Shown here piece after piece: positions 37,567 to 47,708 of a DNA stretch of 64,000 nucleotides. Under the pieces are notes generated by a model. It had not been told where the DNA came from. It worked only from the letters and a program-made list of their open reading frames with translations, and made no database searches. How positions within the stretch are numbered: position 1 is the stretch's first letter; each line of letters starts with the position of its first letter. Made by a program: the position numbers and the translations under genes. Where the stretch lies: contig NZ_JACCAS010000002.1 in the NCBI RefSeq assembly GCF_013409255.1, positions 3,276,001 through 3,340,000 on the forward strand. Direction: 5' to 3'. This DNA is from Paraburkholderia bryophila (GTDB taxonomy: Bacteria > Pseudomonadota > Gammaproteobacteria > Burkholderiales > Burkholderiaceae).

Positions 37567-37612
37567 GCGAGCCTTCGCCGCGCGGCGACCGCTTCAGTTC
37601 GGTGCGGCCACG

Positions 37613-37657
37613 TTAAAGGGCTTGCCCGGAATCCACGAAGCGAAACTCGCGGTTCAT
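37613..37657 (-). other. Fourteen-codon open frame with strong ribosome-binding site
   Basis: Downstream of the beta-lactamase-like gene, ATG at 37657 is preceded by aaaggggaatcgcc and encodes MNREFRFVDSGQAL before a stop. It could be a small peptide, or the 5' stub of a lost gene. Confidence 0.15.
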
Positions 37658-37674
37658 GGCGATTCCCCTTTTTG

Positions 37675-38868
37675 TCAACGTGCGCCGCCCGCGGCAAGCG
37701 CCGTCAGAATCCGATGCGCGACAGTGACACGATCTTCGATCGACACGTTCTTGTTCGCGAGCATCACGATCCCGAGTTGCTTGCCGGGAATAAACGCGAC
37801 ATACGTGCCGAAGCCATTCGTCGAGCCGGTCTTGTTGATCCAGACATCTTGCTGCGGCGCTAACGGCGGCTTGATTGCGGTGACGGGGGTCGCTTTCATC
37901 GCCATCGCCGTCGAGTTGCCTTCGAGCAGCGTCTTCAACGTCACCGGATACGCGTACTGCTCCCAGATCAGGTCCTGCGTCATCACGCCCGCCGTGAAGT
38001 AACCGGTGTGCGTCGCTGTGATCGCGCGTTGCCAGTTGCCATCGACCTGCACCAGATTCATGTTCGCTTGCAGGAAGCGCGTCAGGTCGGTCGCCGTCGT
38101 CTTGACGCCGTACGCCTCGGCGGATAACACGCCGGGCGCAACGCGGATCGGCGCGCCGTCTTTCTTGTAGCCTTGCGCGTAGTCCGGCATGCGGGCGGCC
38201 GGCACGTCGATGTAGCTGCTCTTCAGGCCGAGTGCGGGGAACAGGCGCTGTTGCATCAACGGCGTGAACGCCTCGCCCATGCTTTTGGCCGTGATCAGGC
38301 CGAGCGTGCCGATGCCGGGATTCGAATACGTCCGGCAAGTGCCCGGCACGCAGCCCGGTTTCCATGCCTTGAGGTAGTGCAGAAACTGCTCGTCGTTCTG
38401 GATCTCGTCGGGCACCTGCAGCGGCAGCACGCCGGGCGTATGCGTGCCCAGATTGACGAGACGCACGTTGCCGAACGGACTGCCTTGCAGCGACGGCAGG
38501 TATTGGCTTGTCTTGTCGGATAGCGATAGCTTGCCGCTGACCTGCGCGTACGACGCCAGCGTTGCCGTGAAGGTCTTGCTGACGGAGCCGATTTCGAACA
38601 GCGTGTCTTGCGTGACCGGCTTGCCGGTTTCCGTCGACGCCACGCCGTAGTTGAACACGTAAGGCTGGCCCGCGACGATCACGCCAACCGCCATGCCGTG
38701 CACGCCGTCTTTGGCCATGAGCGGTTGAATGGCGGCGTCGACCGTGCGTTGAATCGTGGCTTGCGAGGCGTTGTTTTGATTGTTGTCGGCGGCGTGCGTT
38801 GCGGCGGAGGTTGCGCACAGGGCGGCGAATGCGATCGCCGCGATGGGGGTGAGGGGGCGGAGCTTCAT
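37675..38868 (-). CDS. Class C beta-lactamase family serine hydrolase
   Basis: A 397-residue exported protein with a signal peptide ending near THA (residue 26) and all class C active-site motifs: SVSK (Ser95, Lys98), YSN (Tyr181, Asn183) and KTG (346-348). The segment THTPGVLPLQVPDE is close to the AmpC consensus, so it is a true class C beta-lactamase rather than a distant esterase. No ampR-like LysR gene is adjacent, so it may be constitutive or controlled elsewhere. It is divergent from the GH18 lipoprotein gene. Confidence 0.88.
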   Translation of the reverse strand: MKLRPLTPIAAIAFAALCATSAATHAADNNQNNASQATIQRTVDAAIQPLMAKDGVHGMAVGVIVAGQPYVFNYGVASTETGKPVTQDTLFEIGSVSKTFTATLASYAQVSGKLSLSDKTSQYLPSLQGSPFGNVRLVNLGTHTPGVLPLQVPDEIQNDEQFLHYLKAWKPGCVPGTCRTYSNPGIGTLGLITAKSMGEAFTPLMQQRLFPALGLKSSYIDVPAARMPDYAQGYKKDGAPIRVAPGVLSAEAYGVKTTATDLTRFLQANMNLVQVDGNWQRAITATHTGYFTAGVMTQDLIWEQYAYPVTLKTLLEGNSTAMAMKATPVTAIKPPLAPQQDVWINKTGSTNGFGTYVAFIPGKQLGIVMLANKNVSIEDRVTVAHRILTALAAGGAR

Positions 38869-39170
38869 CTGCGTCGTTTCCTTGAATATTGGCCAGGCCG
38901 CACTATCCGATATTTACGGTTAGCTGACAATCGACGATATGTTGCGCGAGGGTAAAGAAAATCTTGTGGACGGCGAGGGCGCGCGGACTACGGATTGGCC
39001 CGCTCCGGTTTCGAATAACACGTCTTTACCTCTCTATCTGAGCAGGTGCTTTCCCCGAGGGAATTACTAAGCTGCCTGTGTGCCATTTTTGGATATTTCA
39101 GCATGCCGGGTGGGTACTACGACCCGTTAGTGAAAATGGCCAAAAATTGATTCTCACTCAGGAGAAAGCT
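38869..39170. promoter_or_regulatory. Divergent intergenic region between beta-lactamase and GH18 genes
   Basis: About 300 bp without a gene. The half nearest the beta-lactamase gene is AT-richer (ccgatatttacggttagctgac). No operator or riboswitch could be recognised. Confidence 0.4.
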
Positions 39171-40223
39171 TTGAAAGCCAACATGATAAAAGGCATTGCG
39201 GCCGGTCTTTTGTGCGCCGTGATCGCAGCGTGTGGTGGAGGTGCTTCAGATCCGGTCGGTGTCAGTCAAAAGAAAATGTCCAATGCCGCGGTGGTGGCGA
39301 AGGGATTCATTTTCAGTCCGTACAAGGATCTCACGGTCAATATGAACTGGAACACGAATGTGATTTCCACCAACGTGACGGGGTCGTTGCAACCCATCCT
39401 GACCGTGATGCCAGGCAAGCTCAATACGCTGACCTGGGCGTTCGCCACCGGCGAATGCGGGAGTGAAAACTGGGCGGGGCTGACGCCTTCGCAAGTGGCG
39501 GGGGCGAACGTTCAGGCGGCCGTCAATGCGGGCAAGAGCTATATCGTGTCCACCGGCGGCGCGGCGGGCTCGTTCACCTGTGGCTCGGATGCCGGATTCA
39601 GTCAATTTATCCAGACCTATTACTCGGCCAATATGCTCGGTGTCGATTTCGATATTGAAGCGGGCCAAAGTCAGGATGACGTTAACAACCTGATCCAGCG
39701 CGTGATCGTTGCGCAGAGAACTTATCCCAACTTGCGCTTCAGCTTCACGATCGCGACATTGGGCGGTAATTCGCCGCAAAGCCTGGGCGGTGCGGGCGTG
39801 ATGGTTATGAACGCCATTCAGGCGGCCGGCTTGACGAATTACACGATCAACCTGATGACGATGGACTATGGCAGTTCCATTCCCGGCAATTGCGTGGTCG
39901 GCAGTAGCGGTTCGTGCGATATGGGCCAATCGGCGGTGCAGGCGGCGATCAATCTGCATGGCTACTACGGCGTGCCGTATAGCCAGATCGAACTCACGCC
40001 GATGATAGGCGGCAACGATACCCAGGACGAGGTCTTCACCACCGCCGACGTCGCGACCGTCGCCACATTCGCCACGCAGAACGGTCTGGCCGGCGTGCAT
40101 TTCTGGTCGTTCGATCGTGACAACGACTGCGCGCCGGGCTACGCGTCGCCCACCTGCAATAGTTATGGCCAGGCGGGCACGCTGGGCTTTACCAATCAGT
40201 TCATCGCCCAGTTGGGCCTTTGA
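39171..40223 (+). CDS. GH18-family (chitinase-like) lipoprotein
   Basis: A 350-residue lipoprotein of glycoside hydrolase family 18. A TTG at 39171 is chosen because a caggag site lies 6 bases before it, whereas the ATG at 39183 is 18 bases away. The lipobox is IAAC (Cys21). The GH18 strands are visible as YIVSTGG and LGVDFDIE, with catalytic Glu163 and Asp161 and Asp159 of DxxDxDxE; the first Asp of that motif is Leu156. The C-terminal part has GVHFWSFDRDNDC, which matches chitinase D-like enzymes. Likely acts on chitin or peptidoglycan-like glycans at the cell surface. Confidence 0.8.
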   Translation: MKANMIKGIAAGLLCAVIAACGGGASDPVGVSQKKMSNAAVVAKGFIFSPYKDLTVNMNWNTNVISTNVTGSLQPILTVMPGKLNTLTWAFATGECGSENWAGLTPSQVAGANVQAAVNAGKSYIVSTGGAAGSFTCGSDAGFSQFIQTYYSANMLGVDFDIEAGQSQDDVNNLIQRVIVAQRTYPNLRFSFTIATLGGNSPQSLGGAGVMVMNAIQAAGLTNYTINLMTMDYGSSIPGNCVVGSSGSCDMGQSAVQAAINLHGYYGVPYSQIELTPMIGGNDTQDEVFTTADVATVATFATQNGLAGVHFWSFDRDNDCAPGYASPTCNSYGQAGTLGFTNQFIAQLGL

Positions 40224-40253
40224 TCGACGTGAGCGCGGTCACAGCGGCGACGT

Positions 40254-41942
40254 TCACACCGCCGCCGTGGCGTCGCGTTTTCTCGACGGTGCGCCGTTCG
40301 CGACGAAGTAGGGCGTCTCGACGCGCGCCAACGCTGGCCGTCCGCGAATCCGGTCTGCGATTTTTTCCGCGAGCATGATGGTCGGCGCGTTCAGATTGCC
40401 GGTGGTGATGAGCGGCATGATCGACGCGTCGACCACGCGCAGCGCTTCCACGCCGTGTACGCGCCCTTCGTTGTCCACGACGGCCATGTCGTCATAGCCC
40501 ATCTTGCACGAGCACGACGGATGGAACGCCGTCTCCGCCCGCATGCGCACGAAGGCGTCGAGCTGTTCGTCGGTGCTTAGCTCGGCGCCGGGGTTCAGCT
40601 CACGGCCGCGATAACGGTCGAGTGCCGGTTGCCGCATGATTTCGCGCGTAATGCGGATGCCGTCACGGAACTCGCGCCAGTCGAGCGGATCGGCCATGTA
40701 GTTGAACAGGATGCTCGGATGCGCATTCGGATCGCGCGACGTGAGCTTCACGCGGCCCCGGCTCGGCGAACGCATCGAGCCGACATGGGCCTGAAAGCCG
40801 TGCATCTTGATCGCGTTCGAGCCGTTGTAATTGATCGCGACCGGCAGGAAGTGATACTGGATGTTCGGCCACAAATCGTCGTCGCGTGTGCGGATAAAGC
40901 CGCCTGCTTCGAACTGGTTGCTCGCGCCGATACCGGTGCCGTTCAGCATCCATTCGAGGCCGATGCCGGGCTGGTTCCACCATTGCAGCGCGGGATAGAG
41001 CGACACGGGTTCCTTGCACTCGTACTGGATATACATCTCCAGATGGTCCTGCAGGTTTTCGCCGACGCCGGGCAGATCGTGCACGAGCGGCACGTCGAGT
41101 TCGCGCAGCCACGTCGAGCGGCCCACGCCTGAGCGCTGCAACAGTTGCGGGGATGCAATCGCGCCGCTGCATACCAGCACCTCGCGGCGCGCTCGTGCGT
41201 TCACTGCCTTGCCGTGATGCAGATACGTAACACCGACCGCCCGCCTGGCCGAAAACAGCACGCGGTCGGTCACCGCATGCGTGACGATGGTCAGATTCGG
41301 CCGCGTTTTCGCGCGATCCAGATAGCCGCGCGCCGTGCTCGAACGCCGGCCATTGGCGGTGACCGTGCGGTCCATCGGGCCGAAGCCTTCCTGCTGGTAA
41401 CCGTTCAGGTCGTCGGTGCGCGGAAAGCCGGCCTGTACACCGGCTTCGACCATCGCGGCGAATAGCGGATTGTTTCCCGGCTTGCTGGTCGTGACGTGCA
41501 CCGGGCCGTCGCCGCCGTGGTACGGATTCGCGCCCACGTCGCGCGTTTCGGCCTTGCGGAAATACGGCAGGCAGTCCAGATAGGCCCAGTTTTCCAGACC
41601 CGCGTGCGTGGCCCAGCCGTCGTAGTCGAGCGCATTGCCGCGGATATAGCACATGCCGTTGATCAGCGACGAGCCGCCGAGCCCTTTGCCGCGGCCGCAT
41701 TCCATGCGGCGGTTATTCATATGCGGCTCGGGATCCGTTTCGTAGGCCCAGTTATAACGGCGGCCTTGCAGGGGATAAGCGAGCGCGGCCGGCATTTGCG
41801 TGCGGAAGTCGAAGCGGTAGTCGGGGCCGCCCGCTTCGAGCAGCAGCACGCTCACGTCCGCGTCTTCAGTGAGGCGCGACGCGAGCACGTTGCCCGCCGA
41901 ACCCGCACCGACGACGATGTAGTCGTATTCGTTCGAAGCCAT
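40254..41942 (-). CDS. betA: Choline dehydrogenase
   Basis: Membrane-associated FAD enzyme that oxidises choline to betaine aldehyde. The 562-residue GMC-family protein has the ADP-binding motif [15 protein letters not shown] (from residue 10), the GMC signature [15 protein letters not shown] and the catalytic-histidine segment [10 protein letters not shown] (His474). Length matches the family. It lies 14 bp after betB, with betI further upstream, in the order betI-betB-betA expected for proteobacterial bet operons. Confidence 0.96.
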   Translation of the reverse strand: MASNEYDYIVVGAGSAGNVLASRLTEDADVSVLLLEAGGPDYRFDFRTQMPAALAYPLQGRRYNWAYETDPEPHMNNRRMECGRGKGLGGSSLINGMCYIRGNALDYDGWATHAGLENWAYLDCLPYFRKAETRDVGANPYHGGDGPVHVTTSKPGNNPLFAAMVEAGVQAGFPRTDDLNGYQQEGFGPMDRTVTANGRRSSTARGYLDRAKTRPNLTIVTHAVTDRVLFSARRAVGVTYLHHGKAVNARARREVLVCSGAIASPQLLQRSGVGRSTWLRELDVPLVHDLPGVGENLQDHLEMYIQYECKEPVSLYPALQWWNQPGIGLEWMLNGTGIGASNQFEAGGFIRTRDDDLWPNIQYHFLPVAINYNGSNAIKMHGFQAHVGSMRSPSRGRVKLTSRDPNAHPSILFNYMADPLDWREFRDGIRITREIMRQPALDRYRGRELNPGAELSTDEQLDAFVRMRAETAFHPSCSCKMGYDDMAVVDNEGRVHGVEALRVVDASIMPLITTGNLNAPTIMLAEKIADRIRGRPALARVETPYFVANGAPSRKRDATAAV

Positions 41943-41956
41943 CGCGTTTCTCCTCG

Positions 41957-43426
41957 TCAGAATACCGGTTGATACGGGCCGAGTTCGACCTGCACGGACT
42001 TGATGCGCGTGTAGTGTTCGAGCGTGGTAATGCCGTTTTCGCGGCCGACGCCCGACTGTTTATAGCCGCCCACCGGCATTTCGGCGGGCGACTCGCCCCA
42101 CGTGTTGATCCAGCAGATGCCCGCTTCCAGCCGATGAATCACGCGATGCGCGCGCGCCAGGTTCTCGGTCACGACGCCTGCGGCGAGACCGTACGCGGTG
42201 CGGTTCGCACGGTCGATGGCTTCGTCTTCGTCGTCGAAAACGAGCAGGCTCATCACGGGCCCGAAGATTTCCTCGCGCACGATACGCATCTCGTCACGGC
42301 AGTCGGCGAACACCGTGGGCTCGACGTATTGGCCTTTGGCGAAATGACCGTCGGTGAGGCGCTGGCCGCCCGCGATCAACCGCGCGCCCTCCTGCACGCC
42401 GCTTTCAATGTAGCCCAGCACCTTCTGCAATTGCGCGGCGCTGACCAGCGGGCCGAAGTTGGTGCGTGCCTCGCCCGGCGCACCCACGCGAATGCGTTTC
42501 ACCCGTTCCAGCACGAGCGCTTCGAAGCGTGCCATCACGCTGCGTTGCACGAACACGCGTGTGCCGTTGGTGCAGACCTGGCCGGAGCTGAAGAAGTTGG
42601 CGCTCATCGCGATGTCGGCGGCGCGTTCGAGGTTGGCGTCGTCGAACACGAGCAAGGGCGATTTGCCGCCGAGTTCCATCGTCACTTCTTTCAGCGACGA
42701 AGCGCCGGCGAGAGACATCACCTTCTTGCCGGTTTCCACGCCGCCGGTAAACGAAATCTTCTCGATGTCCGGATGTGCGGCGAGCATCGCGCCCACGCGG
42801 CCATCGCCTTGCACGACGTTGAAGACGCCGGCCGGCACGCCGGCTTCGGTGTAGATCTCGGCGAGTTTTAACGCCGATAGGGGCGTGATTTCGCTCGGCT
42901 TGAAGATCATCGCATTGCCGGCCGCGAGGGCGGGCGCGGACTTCCAGCAGGCAATCTGGATCGGGTAATTCCACGCGCCGATTCCCGCGCAGACGCCCAA
43001 CGGTTCGCGCCGCGTATAAACGAACGAGGTGGGCCGCAACGGAATCTGCTGCCCCTCGATGGCAGTGGCGAGGCCCGCGTAGTACTCGATCACGTCTGCG
43101 CCGGTGACGATGTCCACGGCCTGCGTCTCCGCGATCGGCTTGCCGGTGTCGCGTGTTTCGAGCGCGGCGAGTGCGTCGTTGCGCTCGCGGAGTAAGTCGA
43201 CCGCGCGGCGCAGAATGCGCGAGCGCTGCATGGCCGTGAGCGCGGCCCATTCGCGCTGACCTTCGCGCGCGGATTGCACCGCACGGTCGACGTCCGCCGC
43301 CGACGCCTGTTGCACCGTGGCGAGCGTTTCGCCGGTGGCGGGGTCGAGCGTGTCGAAGGTTTCTCCGCCGGTCGCGTCGACGTAGCCGCCGCCGATATAG
43401 AGACGTTGAGTTGCGAATACCGCCAT
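41957..43426 (-). CDS. betB: Betaine aldehyde dehydrogenase
   Basis: NAD(P)-dependent oxidation of betaine aldehyde to glycine betaine. The 489-residue aldehyde dehydrogenase has the conserved Asn in WNYP (Asn153), the general base in ELGGKSP (Glu251) and the catalytic cysteine in GQVCTNGTR (Cys285). It sits 30 bp after betI and 14 bp before betA. Confidence 0.96.
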   Translation of the reverse strand: MAVFATQRLYIGGGYVDATGGETFDTLDPATGETLATVQQASAADVDRAVQSAREGQREWAALTAMQRSRILRRAVDLLRERNDALAALETRDTGKPIAETQAVDIVTGADVIEYYAGLATAIEGQQIPLRPTSFVYTRREPLGVCAGIGAWNYPIQIACWKSAPALAAGNAMIFKPSEITPLSALKLAEIYTEAGVPAGVFNVVQGDGRVGAMLAAHPDIEKISFTGGVETGKKVMSLAGASSLKEVTMELGGKSPLLVFDDANLERAADIAMSANFFSSGQVCTNGTRVFVQRSVMARFEALVLERVKRIRVGAPGEARTNFGPLVSAAQLQKVLGYIESGVQEGARLIAGGQRLTDGHFAKGQYVEPTVFADCRDEMRIVREEIFGPVMSLLVFDDEDEAIDRANRTAYGLAAGVVTENLARAHRVIHRLEAGICWINTWGESPAEMPVGGYKQSGVGRENGITTLEHYTRIKSVQVELGPYQPVF

Positions 43427-43456
43427 GACTTGCTCCTTGCTGAAGAGTGGACTGGT

Positions 43457-44044
43457 CTAGCCGCGTGCCGCCAGCACCAGATCGATATATTCATTGGCCA
43501 CGCGCAACGCCGCTTTGGTGTCGAACGGTTCGCCCGACAGCGCGCCGCGCAGCCACAAGCCGTCGATCAGTGCCGCGAGGCCACTGGCCGCGCGGCGTGC
43601 CGCCGGACGCGAAAGCGCTTTCGAAAAATCCGCGCACAGATTCGAGTTCAGCCGCCGCGTGTTCACGTACTGCAAGCGCCGCAATTGGGGCTTGTGCATG
43701 CTCTCGGACCAGAACGCGAGCCAGGTTTTCATCACCGGACCGCTGGTTTGCTCCGAGTCGAAATTCGCGGCGACCACCGCGCGCAGTTTCGAGCGCGGGT
43801 CGGCCTTCGCTGCGCGACGGCGGCGCGACGTGGCTTGCCACAAATCGCGCAACACGTGCCGCATGGTGGCTTCGAGCAACCCGTCCTTGTCGCCGAAATA
43901 GTGGCTGACGATGCCGGTGGAAATGCTCGCGCGCTGCGCCACGGAAGCGAGCGTGGCGCCCGCGAGACCAGTCTGGTCGATCGTGAGCAGGGTGGCGTCG
44001 ATCAGTTGCGCGCGACGGATTTCGCGCATTCCAAGTTTGGGCAT
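43457..44044 (-). CDS. betI: TetR-family choline-sensing repressor BetI
   Basis: A 195-residue TetR repressor. The N-terminal helix-turn-helix ([25 protein letters not shown], about 30-54) and the BetI-typical start [18 protein letters not shown] support the start at 44044 rather than the longer open frame. BetI releases DNA on binding choline. A palindromic operator of BetI type lies about 90 bp upstream. First gene of betIBA. Confidence 0.95.
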   Translation of the reverse strand: MPKLGMREIRRAQLIDATLLTIDQTGLAGATLASVAQRASISTGIVSHYFGDKDGLLEATMRHVLRDLWQATSRRRRAAKADPRSKLRAVVAANFDSEQTSGPVMKTWLAFWSESMHKPQLRRLQYVNTRRLNSNLCADFSKALSRPAARRAASGLAALIDGLWLRGALSGEPFDTKAALRVANEYIDLVLAARG

Positions 44045-44134
44045 GGCGCTGGCAGTAACCGGGCAAAAACAGGGCAAAAGGCGGGCACGTGTCGTTTCGC
44101 CCACCGGGTCGATGGGGCATGTTAGTTTTTTTAT

Positions 44135-44148
44135 ATTGAACGGTCAAT
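44135..44148. promoter_or_regulatory. BetI operator
   Basis: ATTGAACGGTCAAT has a perfect ATTGA/TCAAT inverted repeat and lies within an AT-rich patch (44131-44156). It closely matches the BetI site of the Escherichia coli bet region as I remember it. It lies 90 bp upstream of betI and about 170 bp upstream of divergent fdhA. Confidence 0.72.
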
Positions 44149-44195
44149 CAATAAAAATCGCCTTGCATCAACGTGGACGTGGCTTTCGGCGGCCG

Positions 44196-44221
44196 TGTCG
44201 GTTCCGGTCAAACTCATGTCG
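44196..44221 (+). promoter_or_regulatory. Direct repeat TGTCG-N16-TGTCG upstream of fdhA
   Basis: Half-sites begin at 44196 and 44217, 21 bp apart, with the same spacing as upstream of choV. The proximal half is 103 bp from the fdhA start. Proposed AraC-type operator; the binding protein is inferred. Confidence 0.4.
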
Positions 44222-44319
44222 CGTTGGACCCCAGTGCTTTGTTCAGCGGGCGCTACGCTCGTTGAACGGCGTGCCGCGCGAGAGTCGGTCACGCCGCTCA
44301 CAAGACATGGAGACAGACA

Positions 44320-45519
44320 ATGAGCAGCAATCGCGGCGTCGTGTATCTCGGGCAGGGCAAGGTGGAAGTGCAGTCGATCGATTTTCCGAAGATGGTCGAT
44401 CCACGCGGCCGGTCGATCGGCCACGGCGTGATCCTGAAGGTGGTGAGCACGAATATTTGCGGCTCCGATCAGCATATGGTGCGCGGCCGCACGACCGCCG
44501 AAGTCGGCCTCGTGCTCGGTCATGAAATCACCGGCGAGGTGGTCGAAGTGGGCCGCGATGTCGAGACACTGAAGATCGGCGATCTGGTCTCGGTACCGTT
44601 CAACGTGGCCTGCGGGCGCTGTCCGACCTGCAAGGCGCAGCACACCGGCGTGTGTCTGAACGTGAACCCGTCGCGTGCGGGCGGCGCGTATGGCTATGTG
44701 GACATGGGCGGCTGGATTGGCGGCCAGGCCGAATACGTGCTGGTGCCGTACGCGGACTTCAACCTGCTGAAATTCCCCGACTACGCGCAGGCCATGTCGA
44801 AAATCCGCGACCTGACGTGTTTGTCCGACATTCTGCCGACCGGTTATCACGGTGCGGTGATGGCGGGCGTGAAGCCGGGCGCGACCGTTTATATCGCGGG
44901 CGCGGGGCCGGTGGGCATGGCGGCGGCGGCTTCCGCGCGACTGTTGGGCGCGGCCTGCACGATTGTCGGCGATATGAACGAGGCGCGGCTCGCGCATGCG
45001 CGCAAGATGGGTTTCCAGACGATCGATCTGTCGAAAGACGCCACGTTAGCGGAGCAGATCGAGCAGATTCTCGGCAAGCCGGAAGTGGATTGCGCGGTGG
45101 ACTGCGTGGGCTTCGAAGCGCATGGTCACGGCAGCAGCGGTTCGCATGAGGAAGCGCCGGCTACCGTACTTAATTCGCTGATGGAAATCACGCGGGCGGC
45201 GGGCGCGATCGGCATTCCCGGCCTGTACGTGACGGACGATCCGGGCGCGGCCGACGCCGCCGCACGCAAAGGCGCGCTGAGCATCCGCTTCGGACTAGGT
45301 TGGGCGAAGTCGCACTCGTTCCATACGGGGCAAACGCCGGTGATGAAGTACAACCACAATCTGATGCAGGCGATTTTGTGGGACCGCTTGCCGATTGCGG
45401 ATATTGTCAACGTGACGGTGGTGTCGCTGGATGATGCGCCGGAAGGGTATCGCCAGTTCGACGGTGGCGCGCCGCGGAAGTTTGTGATCGATCCGCATGG
45501 GTTGTTGAAGGCGGCTTGA
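44320..45519 (+). CDS. fdhA: Glutathione-independent formaldehyde dehydrogenase (zinc, NAD)
   Basis: Oxidises formaldehyde, which is released when glycine betaine, dimethylglycine and sarcosine are demethylated. The 399-residue zinc alcohol dehydrogenase-family protein has catalytic zinc ligands Cys47 (NICGSD) and His68/Glu69 (GHE), and structural zinc cysteines 98, 101, 104 and 112 (CGRCPTCKAQHTGVC). The NAD motif GAGPVGMAAA follows near residue 195. The sequence fits the Pseudomonas putida-type FdhA, not the glutathione-dependent enzyme. Divergent from betI, with a shared regulatory gap. Confidence 0.94.
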   Translation: MSSNRGVVYLGQGKVEVQSIDFPKMVDPRGRSIGHGVILKVVSTNICGSDQHMVRGRTTAEVGLVLGHEITGEVVEVGRDVETLKIGDLVSVPFNVACGRCPTCKAQHTGVCLNVNPSRAGGAYGYVDMGGWIGGQAEYVLVPYADFNLLKFPDYAQAMSKIRDLTCLSDILPTGYHGAVMAGVKPGATVYIAGAGPVGMAAAASARLLGAACTIVGDMNEARLAHARKMGFQTIDLSKDATLAEQIEQILGKPEVDCAVDCVGFEAHGHGSSGSHEEAPATVLNSLMEITRAAGAIGIPGLYVTDDPGAADAAARKGALSIRFGLGWAKSHSFHTGQTPVMKYNHNLMQAILWDRLPIADIVNVTVVSLDDAPEGYRQFDGGAPRKFVIDPHGLLKAA

Positions 45520-45571
45520 TGCGCGGAGCGGAGCGCAGTGGCGGGCGTCGCACAATCGGACGCTCGCGTGC

Positions 45572-47458
45572 CTATCCCGGCGTTTGCGGAAGCGCAGCCG
45601 CCGCATCTCTGGTGGCCAGCAAGGCGGAAAGGCTCGCGTTCTGGTTTGCCTTGAGCTCTTTCGTTATCTGACCGAGCGCGTGTTGCTGTCGATCGAAAAA
45701 CTCGCGGGGATTGCGCAAGGTCGGGTAGCGGTGAAATGCGTCGAGGAACGCCGACAAGACCGTCTTCAGGTAAAACTCCAGGTTTGCGCAGAGTAGCGTC
45801 GCATCGACCACACGCTGCGCGCTATGCACAATATCGCAGCGTGCCCGGTAGATTCGCTGCACATGCCAGCGTAGTCGCCGTTCGTGATTGCGTAGCGCGT
45901 CCGCAACTTTCTGATGGGTTGCAATCATGCCGAGGAAGCGCCGGGTCCGAATCCAGATGAAAGGGCGCGGTCGGCACGCGTCTTCCACCGCCCGCTTCAT
46001 GGCGGCGTCCTGTAGAAGGGCGTAAAAAGTTGATAGCCCCATGCTGCCCAGTTCCAGCGGCTCGTCCGCGGCGTCGCGCAAATTGATCTTTAGATCGACC
46101 AGCGCCGAGCGCAGCGCCGCGAGATGCTTGGGCAGATAGGACATGGCCACTGTCGGCACGAGGGAGTTCTCGACACCGTCGCCGATGCCTCCGCCGCCAC
46201 CGCCGATACCCTTGACCAGGAACTCGACGGCAGTCCACCAGTTGACTAACTTGTTCTCGAAATTCGACGTCTCGGCGCCAACCCGATACAGCCTGAACGT
46301 CGAATAGATACGGTCCTTCGCATCCATTGAAAGTGTGCCGCTGCCAACCAACTCCTGGAGGCGTTGCATAAACGCCTCCAGTTGCTCCGCCGTTAGTGAC
46401 GAATCAGGATTGGGGACCGTTCCTGGCAGGGCTAGCAGCATGTGCTTGTCCTTCTTCGCCAGCAGGAAACTGTTGGCGAGCTGGACGTTCTTCCGCTCAT
46501 AGTCGTAGCGGACAACATCGAGGACCTGACCGATCCGGTCACCCGCGACCGAACCCGCCATGCGGCCGTCCTGGGCGTGCGCCGTCGTTGTGGCGAAGAG
46601 TCGTCCGCCGCTGGCCGATGCATAGCGGCGCACGTAGTTGCTCGATTTCGGCCCGATGTCCGGAGGCTGTCTGTTGAACTCGATGTCGCCCACGCGGGGA
46701 GGAAATTGATCAGGCTTGCTGACGTTGCTGATCGAAAACGTGACCCGGTAGGGTTCGGGCTGTGCGCCAAGCCGCTGGAACACCGCCGCGAGCGCTTCCT
46801 TGAAGATGTATGGTGACGCGTCTGTTGCTGTCTCAACCTGGGGCAGCAACATGAGGCGATACAGCATGAAGAGCGACTCGAAACTCCAGCCCTGGTTAAT
46901 CAGGGTGCTCAACAACATCGACGTGACGTTTTCGATTTCGCTGAGTTTTGTCTCAATGTTCTCAAGATCAGATGAGTCGCCTAAGACAGATAACTCAAGC
47001 TCCAGCCACGACACGCAGCGGGAGATGAAATGGTCCTCGAGCGCCTTTTCCAGTTCTCTTCCGAACGCGTCGATCAGCGAATGATGTTTCGCGAGTGCGG
47101 CGCCCCAGGCTTTCAGCGTCTTCGAGTCGTCCGCATCCTGCCCGTTTTGCTTGGGTTTTGCTTCCGTCAGAAGGGCAACAAGGTGGCCGGCGGATACGCG
47201 AAACACATCTTCTGACATGACCATAGGATCGGTTAGGATTTCTACGGCCTCGGCCGTGACGCGACCGACATCGCTGTCGCTTGCATGTCCACCGTCGACC
47301 ATGCGGAGCAGTTCGCGCACGATGTTCAGTGGGTTCATCGCACGCACACGATACGCATCGAGCGACGCCTCATGCACGAGGTTGAACCAGCATTCGCAAA
47401 AGAAATGCTGGCGTGCAGTCAGGCCATGCTGCTGCTCGATCCGTTGATCAATTCGCAT
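45572..47458 (-). CDS. Large Apea-like HEPN protein, possible RNase/defence gene
   Basis: A 628-residue protein of unknown function. The C-terminal third fits an Apea-like HEPN domain: LVNWWTAVEFLVKG (about 411-424) and the RX4H catalytic motif RCDIVH (Arg540, His545). HEPN proteins with this motif are often metal-independent RNases in phage defence or toxin systems. The N-terminal 400 residues are helical with no recognised motif. The start at 47458 has an aggcgg site. It stands alone between fdhA and a regulator, on DNA that looks less GC-rich than its neighbours, which suggests horizontal gain. No antitoxin gene is visible. Confidence 0.75.
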   Translation of the reverse strand: MRIDQRIEQQHGLTARQHFFCECWFNLVHEASLDAYRVRAMNPLNIVRELLRMVDGGHASDSDVGRVTAEAVEILTDPMVMSEDVFRVSAGHLVALLTEAKPKQNGQDADDSKTLKAWGAALAKHHSLIDAFGRELEKALEDHFISRCVSWLELELSVLGDSSDLENIETKLSEIENVTSMLLSTLINQGWSFESLFMLYRLMLLPQVETATDASPYIFKEALAAVFQRLGAQPEPYRVTFSISNVSKPDQFPPRVGDIEFNRQPPDIGPKSSNYVRRYASASGGRLFATTTAHAQDGRMAGSVAGDRIGQVLDVVRYDYERKNVQLANSFLLAKKDKHMLLALPGTVPNPDSSLTAEQLEAFMQRLQELVGSGTLSMDAKDRIYSTFRLYRVGAETSNFENKLVNWWTAVEFLVKGIGGGGGGIGDGVENSLVPTVAMSYLPKHLAALRSALVDLKINLRDAADEPLELGSMGLSTFYALLQDAAMKRAVEDACRPRPFIWIRTRRFLGMIATHQKVADALRNHERRLRWHVQRIYRARCDIVHSAQRVVDATLLCANLEFYLKTVLSAFLDAFHRYPTLRNPREFFDRQQHALGQITKELKANQNASLSALLATRDAAAALPQTPG

Positions 47459-47590
47459 CGACTTGCCGCCTGAAAAGAAAAAAGTTATTCTAACGGCTCA
47501 GTCGGCTGACAATGAGCCGACAACGGAAAAAAGGGGTTAGGGCTTGTTGGCCTGGACGTGTTCCGCAGCTTTCTCCGCCCCACCTATATA

Positions 47591-47622
47591 ACGGCCCGCT
47601 CAAATAGCGGGCCGTTTTTTTT
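47591..47622 (+). terminator. Rho-independent terminator on the plus strand
   Basis: A 10-bp stem (acggcccgct / agcgggccgt) with loop caaat is followed by eight Ts (47615-47622). No gene on this strand ends just upstream; the 47459-47590 stretch may be the 3' part of an unrecognised transcript or RNA. Confidence 0.75.
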
Positions 47623-47708
47623 GGTGAAGCGTAGGGCTACACTTTGTTGGTAGACCAGATCGATTCCTTAACGCAAAAATAAGACCGTTGCTTCAACCGA
47701 ACCCACAA

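Noticed and set aside
47459..47622. tRNA or tmRNA 3' end before the terminator
   Set aside because: The stretch ttctccgccccacc looks superficially like a tRNA end, but no T-arm or acceptor partner could be found.
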